Shown here: piece by piece, positions 1 to 12,524 of the stretch
Layout: every line of letters starts with the position of its first letter
Numbering within the stretch: the stretch's first letter is position 1
DNA from: Larus michahellis
Taxonomy: Eukaryota; Chordata; Aves; Charadriiformes; Laridae
Assembly (NCBI RefSeq): GCF_964199755.1
Contig: NC_133901.1
Location: 4,752,016 to 4,816,015, forward strand
Reading direction: 5' to 3'
Length of the DNA stretch: 64,000 nt
Notes under the pieces: model-generated
What the model was told of the DNA's origin: nothing
The model's input: the letters and a program-made list of their open reading frames with translations, nothing else
Database searches by the model: none
Program-made: the position numbers and the translations under genes

Positions 1-3000
1 ATAAGACCCTGAAGTTTATCTATACATTTACTCTTGTTTTCTGCCAGCAGTAAACACAGTAAAAAGTAAGATAAAGACATATCAAAGAAGCTGACTGTGC
101 TACAAGGGATGTTTCTCCTAGCTTCAGGCCACAAGATTATCTTGCACAAAGCAGTAAGTACGAAAGCTGTTGTGCAAACACTACACACCATTGTTTATTT
201 TGTCATATCACAGCTAATCATAACCCTTTCAAAATGCTGAGCAGATATTATGGAAAGCACCACACTGTCATTACTGTGGAAGGTAATCACTGGTAGATTG
301 GAGAGCTCACTTAAACCACTTCAGCTGGGATTTATATTCATTGTTGTACAGGACTTTGCAACTCATCTGCTCTTGAGAATGAAAATTGATTATGGGAAGA
401 AGTGCTCTGAATATGAACTTTGACATACTCCTAGATCTGACTTATTTATTATGCTGTACATCACACTGCCATAGCTTTGATATACCGTTTCTCTGTACTT
501 TGGCAAGGGGAAAGGACTTTTCCCAAGTGTGGTATAAACATCGTTACCACTACACTATTCTAGTGGAGGGCTCTGTCAGAAAAAACGGTGATTTTAAGAC
601 CTTGCTGGTCACAGATATCTGCCCTGCTTAGGACAAACACTTAGGCTGTCACAGATGACCGGGTGTATCCCAGAGATACACAATTCACTGCTTATGAGAT
701 AACGTATAGGTGAAGCATCCATTGGTTTAAGGCTTTCTTTTACCTGGGATCATCCCAGCTCTGACTGTCATCTAGAAATCCCAGAGAAACAACCTCAGCC
801 AGCCATTGATGATTTACTGGTCCAAAAGAATCATCAGAAGGAGAAAAGTCAGAGCTAAGGAAGCCACAAGGACTTGTGCTACCTCCTTTGTGGCAGAGCT
901 GGCAGCTCACGAGCACAGCCTACAACCCGGCGTATTAACCCAGACCATCAGGAATTTGCACCAAGATATTACACCAGACTGCACAGCAGGATCCTGGTGA
1001 GGGGCCGTTAGCAACAGCAGGACAGAGGAGCAGCTAGAGATTTCAGCCTCTTCCTCCACAAGTATGACCTACAGGCCATTGATTGATGCGGTGCTCCTTT
1101 TCTAGCAGGATGCTGACAGGGTTATGGGGTGGTTTTTTCCCCCCCCTCCATAAGAAAAAAAATATGCATTGACATTTTGACAAGTAAGGCTTTTCAAAAA
1201 CTTCCTCTGTCATGAGATTTAAACTGTACTTGATTTGTTTCCAATTTTGATTTCCACTTGTTGCAAGCGCCACAGGTTCAAAGGCACCAGGAATAACGCT
1301 CACAGATACCTCATCAGAGGCTAAAAGAGTATCAGCTTTCCTGGTCCTGATGGACCTGACATGTTGGAGGGTTCTTCCTTCCCATCATGTGGCCTGACAC
1401 AAGGGGAAGAGGCAGAATTACGCAGCTCTCCTGCTCCCCCCGCATCCTCCTGGAGACCTCTCCCGTGGGCACAGCACACTGGACCCAGCCTGTGTGTCAG
1501 CAGAAGCCAGCCCTGTTTCCCTTCTCCTCCTCACAGTGAATAATCTCCAGCTCATACCGGCCAGCAGTAGCTAAATGGAAAAGTTTACCTCTTTGTTTAT
1601 CCACCACCAGTAACATAAGGTTTAATCATATATCCCCAGTCATTCAGTGCCCTGAGATCGGCAAGTTCAGGGCCGTTGTCAGCAGCATCCATTCACTTTA
1701 TTAAGTTCAGCAGGAGCCGAGCCTGTGGAAGCAGGGTCATTTTTCAGCTCTCGTACTCTTCCTTGAGCAAGTTCCTGTCCTTGATTTTATGGCTACAAAG
1801 CCAGGCTTCAGCATGTAAGTCTGCCCACTTCTGCCTTGCAGAGTCTGCTAGAAAAAACTCCCAGCAGAGGTGTGAACTTCCCCAATTAATCTTAATGAAG
1901 TGTTAACTTCAAAGCTGAGCTGCAGCCATTTATAGGTTAACAGAACCTTACAGAAGAAAAACCTCCCAGCTTGACTCGTTAAAAAACAGCTCCAAGGGGA
2001 TGGGATTGGTCAGATTTGGGGGTTATTCTGGGATCTGGAAGAAATCCCACTTCACTGGCAGCCTTTGCTCATGCACCACTTCCATTGCAGCTGCATTGTT
2101 AGGAGACCAAAGGGTCAGGCAGCCAGACTGGAAAAACTGTACAGTGAATGCATGCTAAAAATATCACTGGAATAGAGCAGATGGAGCAAGATAAGGAGGC
2201 CTGGATGATAAAGGCTGTAAGGAACCGTGTAGGCTTACTGAGCCAAGTGACAACCTTGCTCATACTGTCTTTTACCCTATTCAGGTCAGTGCCAAATTCG
2301 AGTCCTGAGCCCAGATTTAATCTCTGTATTTCCAGAATCCTCAGTTACCCAAGGATGCAGACCTTTTACCCTGAAAACAATAAGACATGTGCTTCAAATT
2401 GGTTTGTAGATGCTTGCAGTATTAGTGTCGCAGTTTTTGCTAGCATTTCCAGCCATTGCTGTATCAGTGCTTTTGAAGGCCTGAATCCACATCAGGGATC
2501 CTAAATATAGGTCTCTCGGAACAAGTCCTTCATTCAGAAGGGTCATTAACCTCATTTTCCTGATACAATGCCACAGGAGTGGAGCCTTTGCAAGGAACTC
2601 TTCCCTGACATGTCTCTGCCTGATTTGCAGCCAAGGAGCCTAAGAACTGGGGGTGGAGAATGCAGTTTGGGGAACCAGGCTATGACCCATCAATACGGAT
2701 TCACTTCCTATTCCCAACACAAACTGGTCGATCTTTGTGCTCATTTTTTACCCTAAATTAGGACAAACGCATTGAGCTGGTATAGTTGTAGGGACCATAT
2801 AAAGAGACTGGTAGCACCTTCCCTGGGGGTAGGTGTCACCAGATCAGACTTGCATGACTTATACACTCAGGTAGTCCAGCAAGTGAAAACTCAGGTACCT
2901 CATTTTTAACTGTCAAAGGCAATAGGAAAAGCATCTCCTTTGATAAAGCCCAAAAAGGCAAAGCCGCTGTGCTGAGCAATGCAGATTGCATTCCGGATAC

Positions 3001-5238
3001 AAGAGCTTAAATGTAAAAGAGGAAGATCCTTCCTGGTGCTTCATTACAAGCTCCCTTGAAGACCTCTGACTCAGCTGATTATTAATTGCCAGAACATGCC
3101 CACATCTGCCTGTGTAAGCTTTTTAAATATAAAAACTGAAGAAAGAGGCTAAATTAATTATTCCTATTTAGAGAAGTTCAAGAGTAAACTGCTATGTTGC
3201 CATGGATGCTGTTTGGTTTATAGTACTGTTTTTTTCCTCCTTATTAGCCACTATAACTAACAAGAAACAGGAGTTCACTTCCAGCACCACAACACGGCTC
3301 TGACCTCCAATGTACTGCCAGCGGTAGTAGTGGGGCAAAATACTTGAAGTTTTAGTTTGGCTGACGGTTGGATGTTGGTCAGATGATGCAGAAACAAGCA
3401 ATAGCTCTTCCAGATCCACAAGATTTTTCTGCAGAATACCTCAAAACCAGCTGTGCTCACCAGGGTCAGAAAGCAGTTCTTTTCACATTGCAAAGTTACT
3501 TCATGCTAGCAATCACTGTGCTTTCTCCTCCTTCCTCTGAAGTGTCTCATTAGAGAGGACCAAGTAATAGCCTGGGCATGGCAAGAGCAGACACGGTCGA
3601 TAGTGGGGCAGGGTGAGAGGTCCCACTCCTTTTAGGAGCTGTGGGTCATCACCGACAGGAATAGGAGGCAGTTGTTTTAACTTACAGCAAGTTTCCAGAT
3701 AACTGGGGAAAAAAGGGTCTTTCAGCAGCCTCAGGCTGTGAGATCTGTTGGGCTGCTGTGACACTGCTCAGTCATGAAACCAAATCTACAGCTGCCAATA
3801 AGTTCTTTCCTAAACCACAGAGGCTTTTTTTCCCCCCCCTCTGTTGGAATGGGAATGTTAGTGGATATTTACTATGACACACAAGCTGCCCAAGCTGACA
3901 GAGCTCTGCTCTGCCTCTCTTGTTCCATGCCAGCAGGAAAAGTGTTGTTTGTCCCCACCAGGAGCACGTTGCTGATTGCTAACCCGTCTCCCATCACCTC
4001 CTTCCCGATGCCTGCATTTGGGTGGAACATTTTGGGCTGCGCAGATTCCACTGCCATTCTTAGTTCCTTAAGGACAAGCTCCAGGGAGAGCTAAGCATAC
4101 AGCAGCTCCCAATACAGCAACTTTTCCAATCAATTCAGGTATCCAACTTGAAAGTCTGGGCTGTGCTGCATTCTCCAAAAACTGACCTGGATATGCATAT
4201 GGGAACACAATGGAATAGCTGTACTTCAGCTTGATTTGTCAGATACAGCCTATACCCTTTTTAGTTTTAATTGCGCACCCAGTATGTTCTTCACTTAGAA
4301 GGCTTTGTAGAGACCAGAAACCAATTACTAGCAAAAATAATGATTCTGCATTTTACAGATCAATTATTAATGTTTAAAACCTTTGTGCTATTTCCCGTCC
4401 AAATTATTTTCACTTGCATAGCAACAGTGGAAAGGAACAATGCATCTCACAACAGAGCAGCCCTATTGACTGGGGAGAAACAGGTGCTTCCCTAACTGCT
4501 GCTCTGCAGGGCTGCCAAGGCTTCTGTAAATAAGTTATGCTGTTGCACTTTTCTCAGTCTGGTTTGCATAACAGAGCTTGCAGGAGTTTAAACCAATACC
4601 AATTAATATATCCTTATATATTCTTTTGGATACCAAATCACTAAAGCCGTGGAGGCACAAGTTTTAAGGCATCCCTCATCTCCTAATTAATTTCAGTACT
4701 AAGAAGCAGAAGGGTGCGCACACATATGCTCATGCCTACATCCATTTCTGTGTGTAAATATGGAATAACTAAGTAAGGTACAACTCTTTGGCCCCAAAAG
4801 AGACCACTAAGAAAGGAGTACAGTAGACATTTACAGTGTAAAGTGACACACAGAAGGTGAATAAGAACTGATAGGTCACATTACATCACTTCAAGAAGTG
4901 ATGGGTGTCATACAAAACCATCAGGTACCAGGTTCAAAACAAAGAATATGTTGTTCTTCACATCATATATTATGCCATTGAACTCCTTGCTACAGGACAC
5001 TGTGAATGCTCAAGGTTTACAGGGGCTCAAGGGAAGACTTGATAAATTCAGATAAGGGAAATACATTGACAGTTATTGAATATAAAGGCACCAACTCTGG
5101 TTCCCTGAGCTGCAAGTGGTCAGAGACTAAAGGAATACATTGGGGAAATATCACTTCACGGTCAGCCTGTGCCCACTCAACTACTCTTACACTCTCCCAG
5201 TAGCAGTTGCTTTTGACTACTTGCCAAAGGGCCTAGTA
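1..5238. other. Unique non-coding DNA, no gene recognised
   Basis: I see no recognisable exon, RNA gene or named repeat here. Open frames are all about 120 codons or shorter and look like chance. The composition is moderately AT-rich, with short homopolymer runs (for example a C run near 1140 and another near 3833). Intergenic or intronic sequence is the simplest reading. Confidence 0.6.
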
Positions 5239-5239
5239 C

Positions 5240-5690
5240 TCCTTAAGGGATGGGCACCAAGGAGGACAGCAGGACAGGGGGAACCTCTCCAGCCACAACC
5301 CACTCCCACGGTACCTGAAAAGAAAGCAGGGCAGGTTCCACCAAGAGTCCAGACCATAAGGCAATACTATGGTGAAGAGACAAGTCCAAGGTCAGTAAGT
5401 CAATCCACATGTCAGGGCTAGGATCACACCCGGTGGTTGCCAGGTAGGACCACGACAACAAGACAGGACCGAAGTCAAGTCACAAGATCCATCTGCAGGC
5501 TGAGGTCGGGACTAGTGAGCTCTACAAACATGCAGAGGCTTTGCCAAGCTGAAGAACAACACCTCTCTAACACAGCTCAGGCAGGGGGTGAGGGTCCCCA
5601 GGCTGAGCTTAAATAGAGCTGCTGGGGCCATGGGTGTGGGTGGAGGTCCCAGGTGAGGCCAATGAGGGCCAACAAAGCTTAATAAAGTGC
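5240..5690 (-). repeat. LTR-like dispersed repeat, copy A
   Basis: Read on the minus strand, the segment 5667-5571 matches 15875-15970 of the plus strand. It shares a CTCACCTGGGACCT block, a CACCCACACC block and a CTATTTAAG-TCAGCC block in the same order and spacing. The TATTTAAG (plus strand CTTAAATA at 5608-5615) would sit where an LTR TATA box sits, followed by a pyrimidine- and CTG-rich R/U5-like tract. The outer limits are inferred and I found no TG...CA ends. A solo LTR of an endogenous retrovirus is my best guess; no viral coding region is attached. Family not recognised. Confidence 0.45.
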
Positions 5691-7552
5691 TCAGAGCCCT
5701 GTCACTACTGCTGGAGAGGAGGATCTTTGGTTTTATTGTTTGGTATTTTCCTATATCATGTAAATCCACATCTTAACAACTTACTGGCAGTGTGGAGCAT
5801 GAGCCTCACCAACTATTTCAACAGGAGGGACAGTGGTATGATGAGATCATTAATATTTAAGTTGATGAGAACCAAAACCCTGAAGATGAATACTCAGCTC
5901 AACAGCTCAATAGACTGCAATTGTAGCACCCGTAGACAGGCGTAGTCCCTAATTAGCACTTTGCACAGGTCCACATATTCGTGCTTCTGAGATCCAGTAA
6001 AAGACTAATGCCTTGGCTGAAGTTATGCTGTACAGTGTTAACCTCTTCCCTGATAGAAAATTTCCAAAAGACACAGTATTTTTTTTCTCACACTGGTATG
6101 TTTCCTGTTACATTAAAAAGGCAAGGAAATATTGCATGATTTTAAGACTTAGACTCATGGAAAAGAGTCTGAGTTGCCTCTTACAGTTACAGAATATGTA
6201 TTATATTAATGGTCTTCAGCCTTCCTAGGTTTTAACAGACTATGGAAAGCCAGTCTTAGTGTGATTCATGGACAAGCATGTGAATCCCTTCCCCTTGCAT
6301 CTCTGATCACACAACATACGCTGGCAGGGACAACAACAACGTTTATGGAAAAATAATGGCGGTTATATCATTAATGTGTCAAGCTGCTGAAAATCGGAAC
6401 ACCAACAGCAGACTATCCATTCTCGCTCTGTGGATCACTAATGATGTATTTACTAAGGTTGCTGAGCCGTGGAAACATACAGTCTTGTACTTAATAATGT
6501 GAGTCATTCAAATGGAAATTTTCTACTCTGATATTTTTTGACTAATTAAGACCGTTAAAAAAAATCTATACTTGCTTCATACTCTTTTGTTACATCGTTG
6601 TTTTGAATATTACCTTTGTGATATTTCCATTTAAAAGAATCGTGAAGGCTAAATGAAATAATAAGGGTTCTACTTGTGAAAAAGGAAAATTTATTGGCCT
6701 AAATTCATAGGTCAATATAGCACACCACATTTCAAATTAAGAAAACAAGTCTTTTTTCTTTTTTCCTACTGATGCAGTAGTGAACTCCCTTCTTAATTAA
6801 ATGTTCGTTGCCATAATGGCAGCCCAGGGTGTCGAGACTTTTGTTGTATTATGAAGTTGGGTAAACAAAGTGCTTAGAAGGGTTTGAGGACTGAGCATTC
6901 CGGGAAATGCGCGGGTGTCTATAATACTCAGCAGAAATGGATGACAATCGTGACACTGTGTATCCTACTATGGCAAGCTGTCCGTAAAAAAACGGATTTG
7001 GCCCATCAAATCCAGCACTTCATCTCCGTTCTGAAAAGTCTCGCAGAATGGGCAAGGAAAAAAATGGGAGCGATGGACTGCAAGTGACAAACTGCAGAGG
7101 CAGCAGTGACAGCGAGTCTAAAATATGCTACAGAGGACATTGCTGCATTAGCAGCTCTTCGATGGAAATGGCAAGGCCAACAGCTACCTAGAAATGGAAG
7201 ACTCGTCTGGGCAGAAAGTGAAATGACCTGAATTTCTACCCACAATTTGATCTGCAGCCAAAGCAAAAATGTATTCGAAACAGTCAGTGCCGTTACTGCG
7301 GTGCGTTTGCACTTCTCTGGGCTTTCGGTCCCAGGCTGATGTTCTATTTCCATAGAAAAATCACTGTGCTTCTACAGACTGCTGCAGCTTCCTCCCCAGC
7401 CTGCCTCGGTGACCCAAAGAACGCAGTGAAACCCAGTTAAGATTTTTATGCAAGGCATTTTTTCTCCCTCAGCTTGTTACCACCAGCTCCCTCGGGCAGA
7501 CTCGAACATCTCAACTTACTTTCCTCACTCTGTACCAAACTGTCTACACATT

Positions 7553-7570
7553 AAAAAAAAAAAAAAAAAA
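7553..7570 (+). repeat. Poly-A homopolymer (18 A)
   Basis: An uninterrupted A run is followed by AT-rich sequence. I see no processed-gene sequence immediately upstream, so it is listed as a simple repeat rather than a retrocopy tail. Confidence 0.9.
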
Positions 7571-10500
7571 GTTTATTATTTTAATCTACTATTGTACCTT
7601 AATAATTTTATTATTATTCTAATATTTTTTCTTAATGACACACACTGCATCCAGACAGCTTTGCATGGGACAGCGTAACTGAAGGTAGATGCGGTGGGTT
7701 AGCGGCTGTGGGTGCTGTCGTGTGTTGTCCGCGCAATTAGTGATGGTAAGACGATGAAGATAACTCCCGACGCGCATCATATTGTGTCTTGCGTTATGCC
7801 CAAGCTCACTCTTTCTGTCAATCGATAGTTCAATACTATTTAGTACTAGCTCAGTCAATACTTTTTCTGGCAATAGTTTTATACACGGCGGTAATGTACC
7901 TCTCCTTCTTTTTCATTTTTTCCTCCACCAGTTCCACCCATCAGCTCAGTGTTTTATTTAACAGTTTCATAGACATTCAAAATACTACTGCCGCCGTGCC
8001 ATGCTCAAACAACATAAACCTAGCGCGCTCTGTTCTGGTTTTCCCAAACTGACCTTTTTCTGGCTTTCCTAATACGCCTTGCCTTATTTGCACGAATCTC
8101 TCAGCTGCCGAGTTCATCTAGGAGGTGACTTCTGATTTCTGTGGGATTTAATCTCCCTGTCTTGGAGCGTGTCTCAGGCTCCTCAGGTTTGCGGCAGGGA
8201 CAAGGGGTTTAGTGGGGATTAATGGGATTGGATAGGAAGAGAACTGGGGCAAAGTGGCAGGGGATTGGAAACCGGGTTTTATCACGTTAAATTGTGTCGT
8301 GAATTTAAAACTTCATTGTTTTTACCATTTCCCCCCTATATTAGACTTTCTATAATTTAAAGACATGTAATACATGGTATATATATAAATATAAAATACT
8401 AACATCTTGATTTGTCATTTAAATATAGGCCCATCCAGGGAATCAAGTTCTGAAAGGGGCCTCTTATTTTCCTACTGAGAACTGAGTCTTTCTTTAAATT
8501 TAAAGCCTTTCCATAGGTTAGCTGCTATGGAAGTGGGTCTATAGGAGAGCTCGTCAGCTCAGCAGCACTGCTCACACACAGCCTCCCGCGTCCCTACTCT
8601 CCTTGTCCGCCGCATTTCACTGAACACCAAAAATGTAAAAAGTCTTTGCTTTCGCCCCTCGTTACACGATATCGGCCTCCCGTAACATCACCCGTGTTTC
8701 ACCAGAGCCCTGGTCAAGCCAAGAATAAAACTTATCCTTTACAGGAACATTTTTCAAGGGAAGTGAAAATTGTATCTAGAAGGCTCACTTAAGGAGATTA
8801 AATTAACTCTGAAACTTGTCACCTGCAAATACAGCTCAGCTGCTTCTGCTTCATGTATTCTTACTGTTTTACAAATTATCTATAGGCATAACCCTTGATT
8901 TCAAGAGATGATGGGCTCGGATCAAGTGCCCGAATCTGGGGCGAGACCATTAGAAACTCCTCAGCCCCAGTCTGAGCCGCGAGCAGCAGGGCTGTCCGGA
9001 GTGTGGATAACTGGAATTCATATCAGGGTGGTGGTGATGTAATTTGTACAGCTGGGACATCACACGAAAGCCAAAGAAAAATAAGAAACAACACATCCCC
9101 AAACACAGACACACACGGATTAGCGGGAAGTTTCACCTCAGGAAATCATTGTGGCTCTCTGTTCCTGTCAGTAATGTGTCTGCAAATGTCACCCAGCAGC
9201 CATGCATCACCCCACGAGCAGCCCCAGAACACAGCGGCAACCCAAAGGGTGATGAGAAAGAGATTGCCAAATTCTTTTGAAACAAGTCAGGGATTGGACC
9301 CGTCGGGAGAAAAATTACGCAATAAAGTAAACAGCTTTTGCCAAGAAAACCAGGACTCGGGGAGGAAGTTGCCTGTGCCAGTCCTGGCCACAGAGGAGAA
9401 AGCTGTTTCTCTGGGAGGGACAGCGAAGCCGGATTCAATATTTGCTTCTCCTCCTTGTCGACTTCCTTCTCTCAGACAACTAAGTTTGTCCAAGCTGGTG
9501 CTCAGACCCGAGGCTTCCCCTGTGAATGGTGTCTGGCTGCACACAGGCTGCACGTCTGTGTGAAACCGCTCAGCCAAATTTTAACGGGTATACGTGGCAT
9601 GGGAGAAAAATTTCTCTACACCAGAGAAGCCCCATTTTCTTCTTTGACCTCACAGCAGAGCTCCGTGGTCTGCCATTAGAAGAAAGACCTCTTTTATCTT
9701 TATTGTAGACCAACAATTAGAGAAGGAAAAATTACAGGTCCAGGAAAATTCTGGATTTTCATGGATTTTCCCAATTCCATTCTTTGCTCCCTCTGAGCAC
9801 ATCTTCGCTGCTCACCGAAATGAGAGTAGGGTTGGTAGCCACCAAGCCAAAGGGTGCACCTTTAGATGAATGTAACAAAAGACGCAGAGATCCTCGTGGC
9901 TCTCCCATGAGAAATGAGAGGCTGCAGGGACCCACCGCTGGAAAAAAAAGCCTCTGGAGTTTCCTCTGCTGGTGTCCTGCTGTTTGTGTCCTGAGCTGGA
10001 GCCTTCATGCTGGAGACCCTGCCTCTCTTCTGGGGCCCGCTCAGCCTCAGCCGCTCTGCTGACATTACCGGCCAATTTGTCAATCACCACGGTAATCACA
10101 AGTCTACGAGGAAATGAAGTCACGACGGTAACTGGAATAACTTCAGAAAAGCAGGGACTGAAAACCATTACTGACGAGGGCTGAATCAGAAACAGTGGAA
10201 AACTCTGTGTCTCATTACAAGTTGCCACAATATCCAGATTAAAAGGATTAATCTGGATGGTGGTGCCATACGCTGCTCCAGGTGGGCTGAAGAAGGGCTT
10301 GGCTCCGTCGAGTACTCCGAGAGTTTTAACAGGTTAATACTGGCAAGTTTATTTAATACACTGAGCTCAGTTCCTGTTGGCTAATGTTAATGTTGGCACA
10401 ATTAGGCTGATGAAAACACTGTGCAGATGTCCTCTGGTGATCCAGTCCCTCCCCAACACTTATAACTATCAGATAATAAACTCTTTTTCCATGGTTGCTC

Positions 10501-10741
10501 CGGTTGGTGATTCACTGAAGATTACTTACACTAGTTCTCCACTTCCTTTTGTAATGTGTCTGGGCTTCTTACCTAATTCAGTACTTTCGTCTCGGCCGTT
10601 CTTGTTATTGGCCGGTCCCAGTTTCTCCGGGATTCCTTGCTGCCTGCAGAAAGCCAGGCTGTCTCCGGGGCCAGCGCCACCAGCACGTTTCTCATCTCAC
10701 TGGTTTATTTTGAATTGCTGCAAATACTTCAGCTTGCTGGA

Positions 10742-10805
10742 TTTTTTTCTTCTTCTTTTTTTTTTCTTCCTTTTTTTTCTTCTTTCTTTCTTTTTTTTCT
10801 TCTTC
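10742..10805 (+). repeat. Polypyrimidine (T/C) tract, about 64 bases
   Basis: This is an almost pure T/C tract ending in TTCTTCAG and then GAGC. The form resembles an extreme splice-acceptor polypyrimidine tract, but the sequence after the CAG does not give a protein I recognise. A microsatellite-like simple repeat is more likely. Confidence 0.85.
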
Positions 10806-12213
10806 AGGAGCTTTTTCTCCTAACTAAACTCGTCTTACTCCTATGTAGCTGATTCCCTGTTAATATTTACTAAACGCGATGTTGAAACAGAATTGTAAAG
10901 TCAAGCTCCTGCTTTATTTAAACCTCCATTTAGAATATTCAGCGCAAACAACAGTTTTCCTATTGGACTTTAATTAATTCTTGTCCATTGTTTTTGCTTC
11001 TAACAGGTAAATTTTGCTATCTTACTTCTACTTTTAATGATGCTCGCCTTTCCTATAATCATTGCTGATGGAAAACGAGAGGTAGATGATGAAAAAACAG
11101 TGGGTCCTTATAGGTGCTTATTCTTCAATATTCAAGTGGAGCTATGAAAAAAGCAATCCGAAGAACAGCTACTGGCCGTAAGAGCTTAAAGGCATGAGGA
11201 ACGAAGGCAAACCTTTGTTCCCTGAAGAATGGTGGTGTCACGTGGTGGGAATGCTCCTCTGGTTCTCTTGACAGCAGCCTCTAGCATCCACATGAAGCCC
11301 TTAGTTGCTCTGCTTGCCCCCATACCTGCTCTTTTCCAGCTCAGGAAGAAGTTCTGAGATTCTGGAGCATTTCAGCATTTTAGCATTGTTCTGCAAAGGC
11401 CTGTATCTACGGGGTGGAAAGTGGCCTGTAAAAGGATGTGTTGGAAGCAGTTTTAGTCCCCTGGCTATGTCTGGGAGGAGGAACGTGGGTTTCATGGCAT
11501 TCAGACAGCTCCTCAGCCTGGGCGTGTTCTCTGCTCAGTGCCCAAGTTCCAGGCTTTTCTCTGTGTTTTCCTTTTTCTGGGAAGGAAATTTGTATGTGCG
11601 GGCCAGAGTAAGGTCACTGCGTGGTCTCATCAGATTCTGGAGCAGGATAACGAAGGACCAAGACGCCGGGACATCCACCGTTATGTCCCCACAGCTCAGC
11701 TGAATTGTCACCTGGTAGCAGTCCACACTGCCTGTGGGGGACGAAGCCCTTGATGTGATCTGCAGAAACCAGGCTGCGCCCGTGGTGCTGACTTTTCTCT
11801 TATTTTCAGCTGCTAGAGCATGTTAAAGAAGCCTTTTCCCAGCATTTCTCTTCCATGCAAGCCCCTGCTTTAGTTGCCATAGGGATGGCTTGTGACTGCG
11901 ACTGGCAGGGATCTCAAGGCCATCTCTCTGGTGATGTGATGTCTGCTGTCAGCCAGTGAAAGCCCTTACTCATTTGCATTTCACAGCTACAGTGATGTTT
12001 ATTGCCAGCATCAGAGCAGATGAAAAGAATGATTTGTTTTCCTTAATTTATTTTTTCTTGCAGGCCAGTTACAATTCTATTTTATATTCTCTTTTGATAG
12101 GAGTCGGCATGAATCAAGGCTAGAAACTCATCGTCGGAGGCAGGGAATATGTTGCTGACCTTATCTCCAATCTAAAGATGCCATGCAGATTTTCAAGGAA
12201 CATAAAGCCTAAG

Positions 12214-12267
12214 GAATTGATCTGCGCATGGGGGGAATCAGAACTGATCTGTGCGTGGTGGGTGGCA
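12214..12267 (+). repeat. Imperfect 27-bp tandem duplication (two units)
   Basis: Units 12214-12240 and 12241-12267 both begin GAAYTGATCTGYGC and match at about 20 of 27 positions. The divergence suggests an old local duplication. The 27-bp period is a multiple of three, but no coding role is supported. Confidence 0.6.
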
Positions 12268-12493
12268 GTGGTCAACTGTGCACTTCAAAAGGCATTCTCA
12301 CAGAATGGCCTCAGTCATTTATATGCGATAGAAAATGAGGAAAGCAGCCTTTCTTCCACGGCATTGTTTTAGTTTGCAAAAAGACTATGTTCACAGCATT
12401 GTTGCTTAATTAAAAATATTTTGAGCGTGGGATGTGATAAACATGAACCTCTAAGAAGAGGAATAAAGCGAATATTCTAAGAATAATCCAAAC

Positions 12494-12524
12494 TATCCAA
12501 CCTAGGCAATTCTGTGATTCTGTG
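12494..12524 (+). mobile_element. CR1 3'-terminal remnant (very short)
   Basis: The sequence TATCCAACCTAGGCAATT followed by CTGTGATTCTGTG resembles the last bases of a CR1 LINE: a CCAACCT block and then two ATTCTGTG units. Only about 30 bp are recognisable and upstream sequence does not align by eye. It is either a highly 5'-truncated or a strongly decayed copy. Confidence 0.45.

Larger units (their letters stand above)
5691..12493. other. Unique non-coding DNA with low-complexity tracts
   Basis: No host gene is recognised. The longest open frame (9003-9563, 186 codons) is about what chance gives in this much sequence and matches nothing I know. The stretch at 6300-6900 is AT-rich with runs such as TAATTAAG. 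A homeodomain-like TAATTAAT (10971-10978) lies six bases from a SOX-like CCATTGTT (10985-10992). Confidence 0.55.

Noticed and set aside
7553-7570. Poly-A run as a possible tail of a processed pseudogene
   Set aside because: No recognisable gene sequence, polyadenylation signal or flanking target duplication upstream. The same applies to the A runs at 15678 and 33806.
9003-9563. 186-codon open frame on the plus strand
   Set aside because: With thousands of frames in 64 kb at this base composition, about one of this length is expected by chance. It has no domain or recognisable motif, and other frames across the same region are also open.
10742-10815. Polypyrimidine tract plus CAG as a splice acceptor
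   Set aside because: The following sequence encodes nothing recognisable and the tract is longer and purer than usual acceptors, so a simple repeat is the better explanation.
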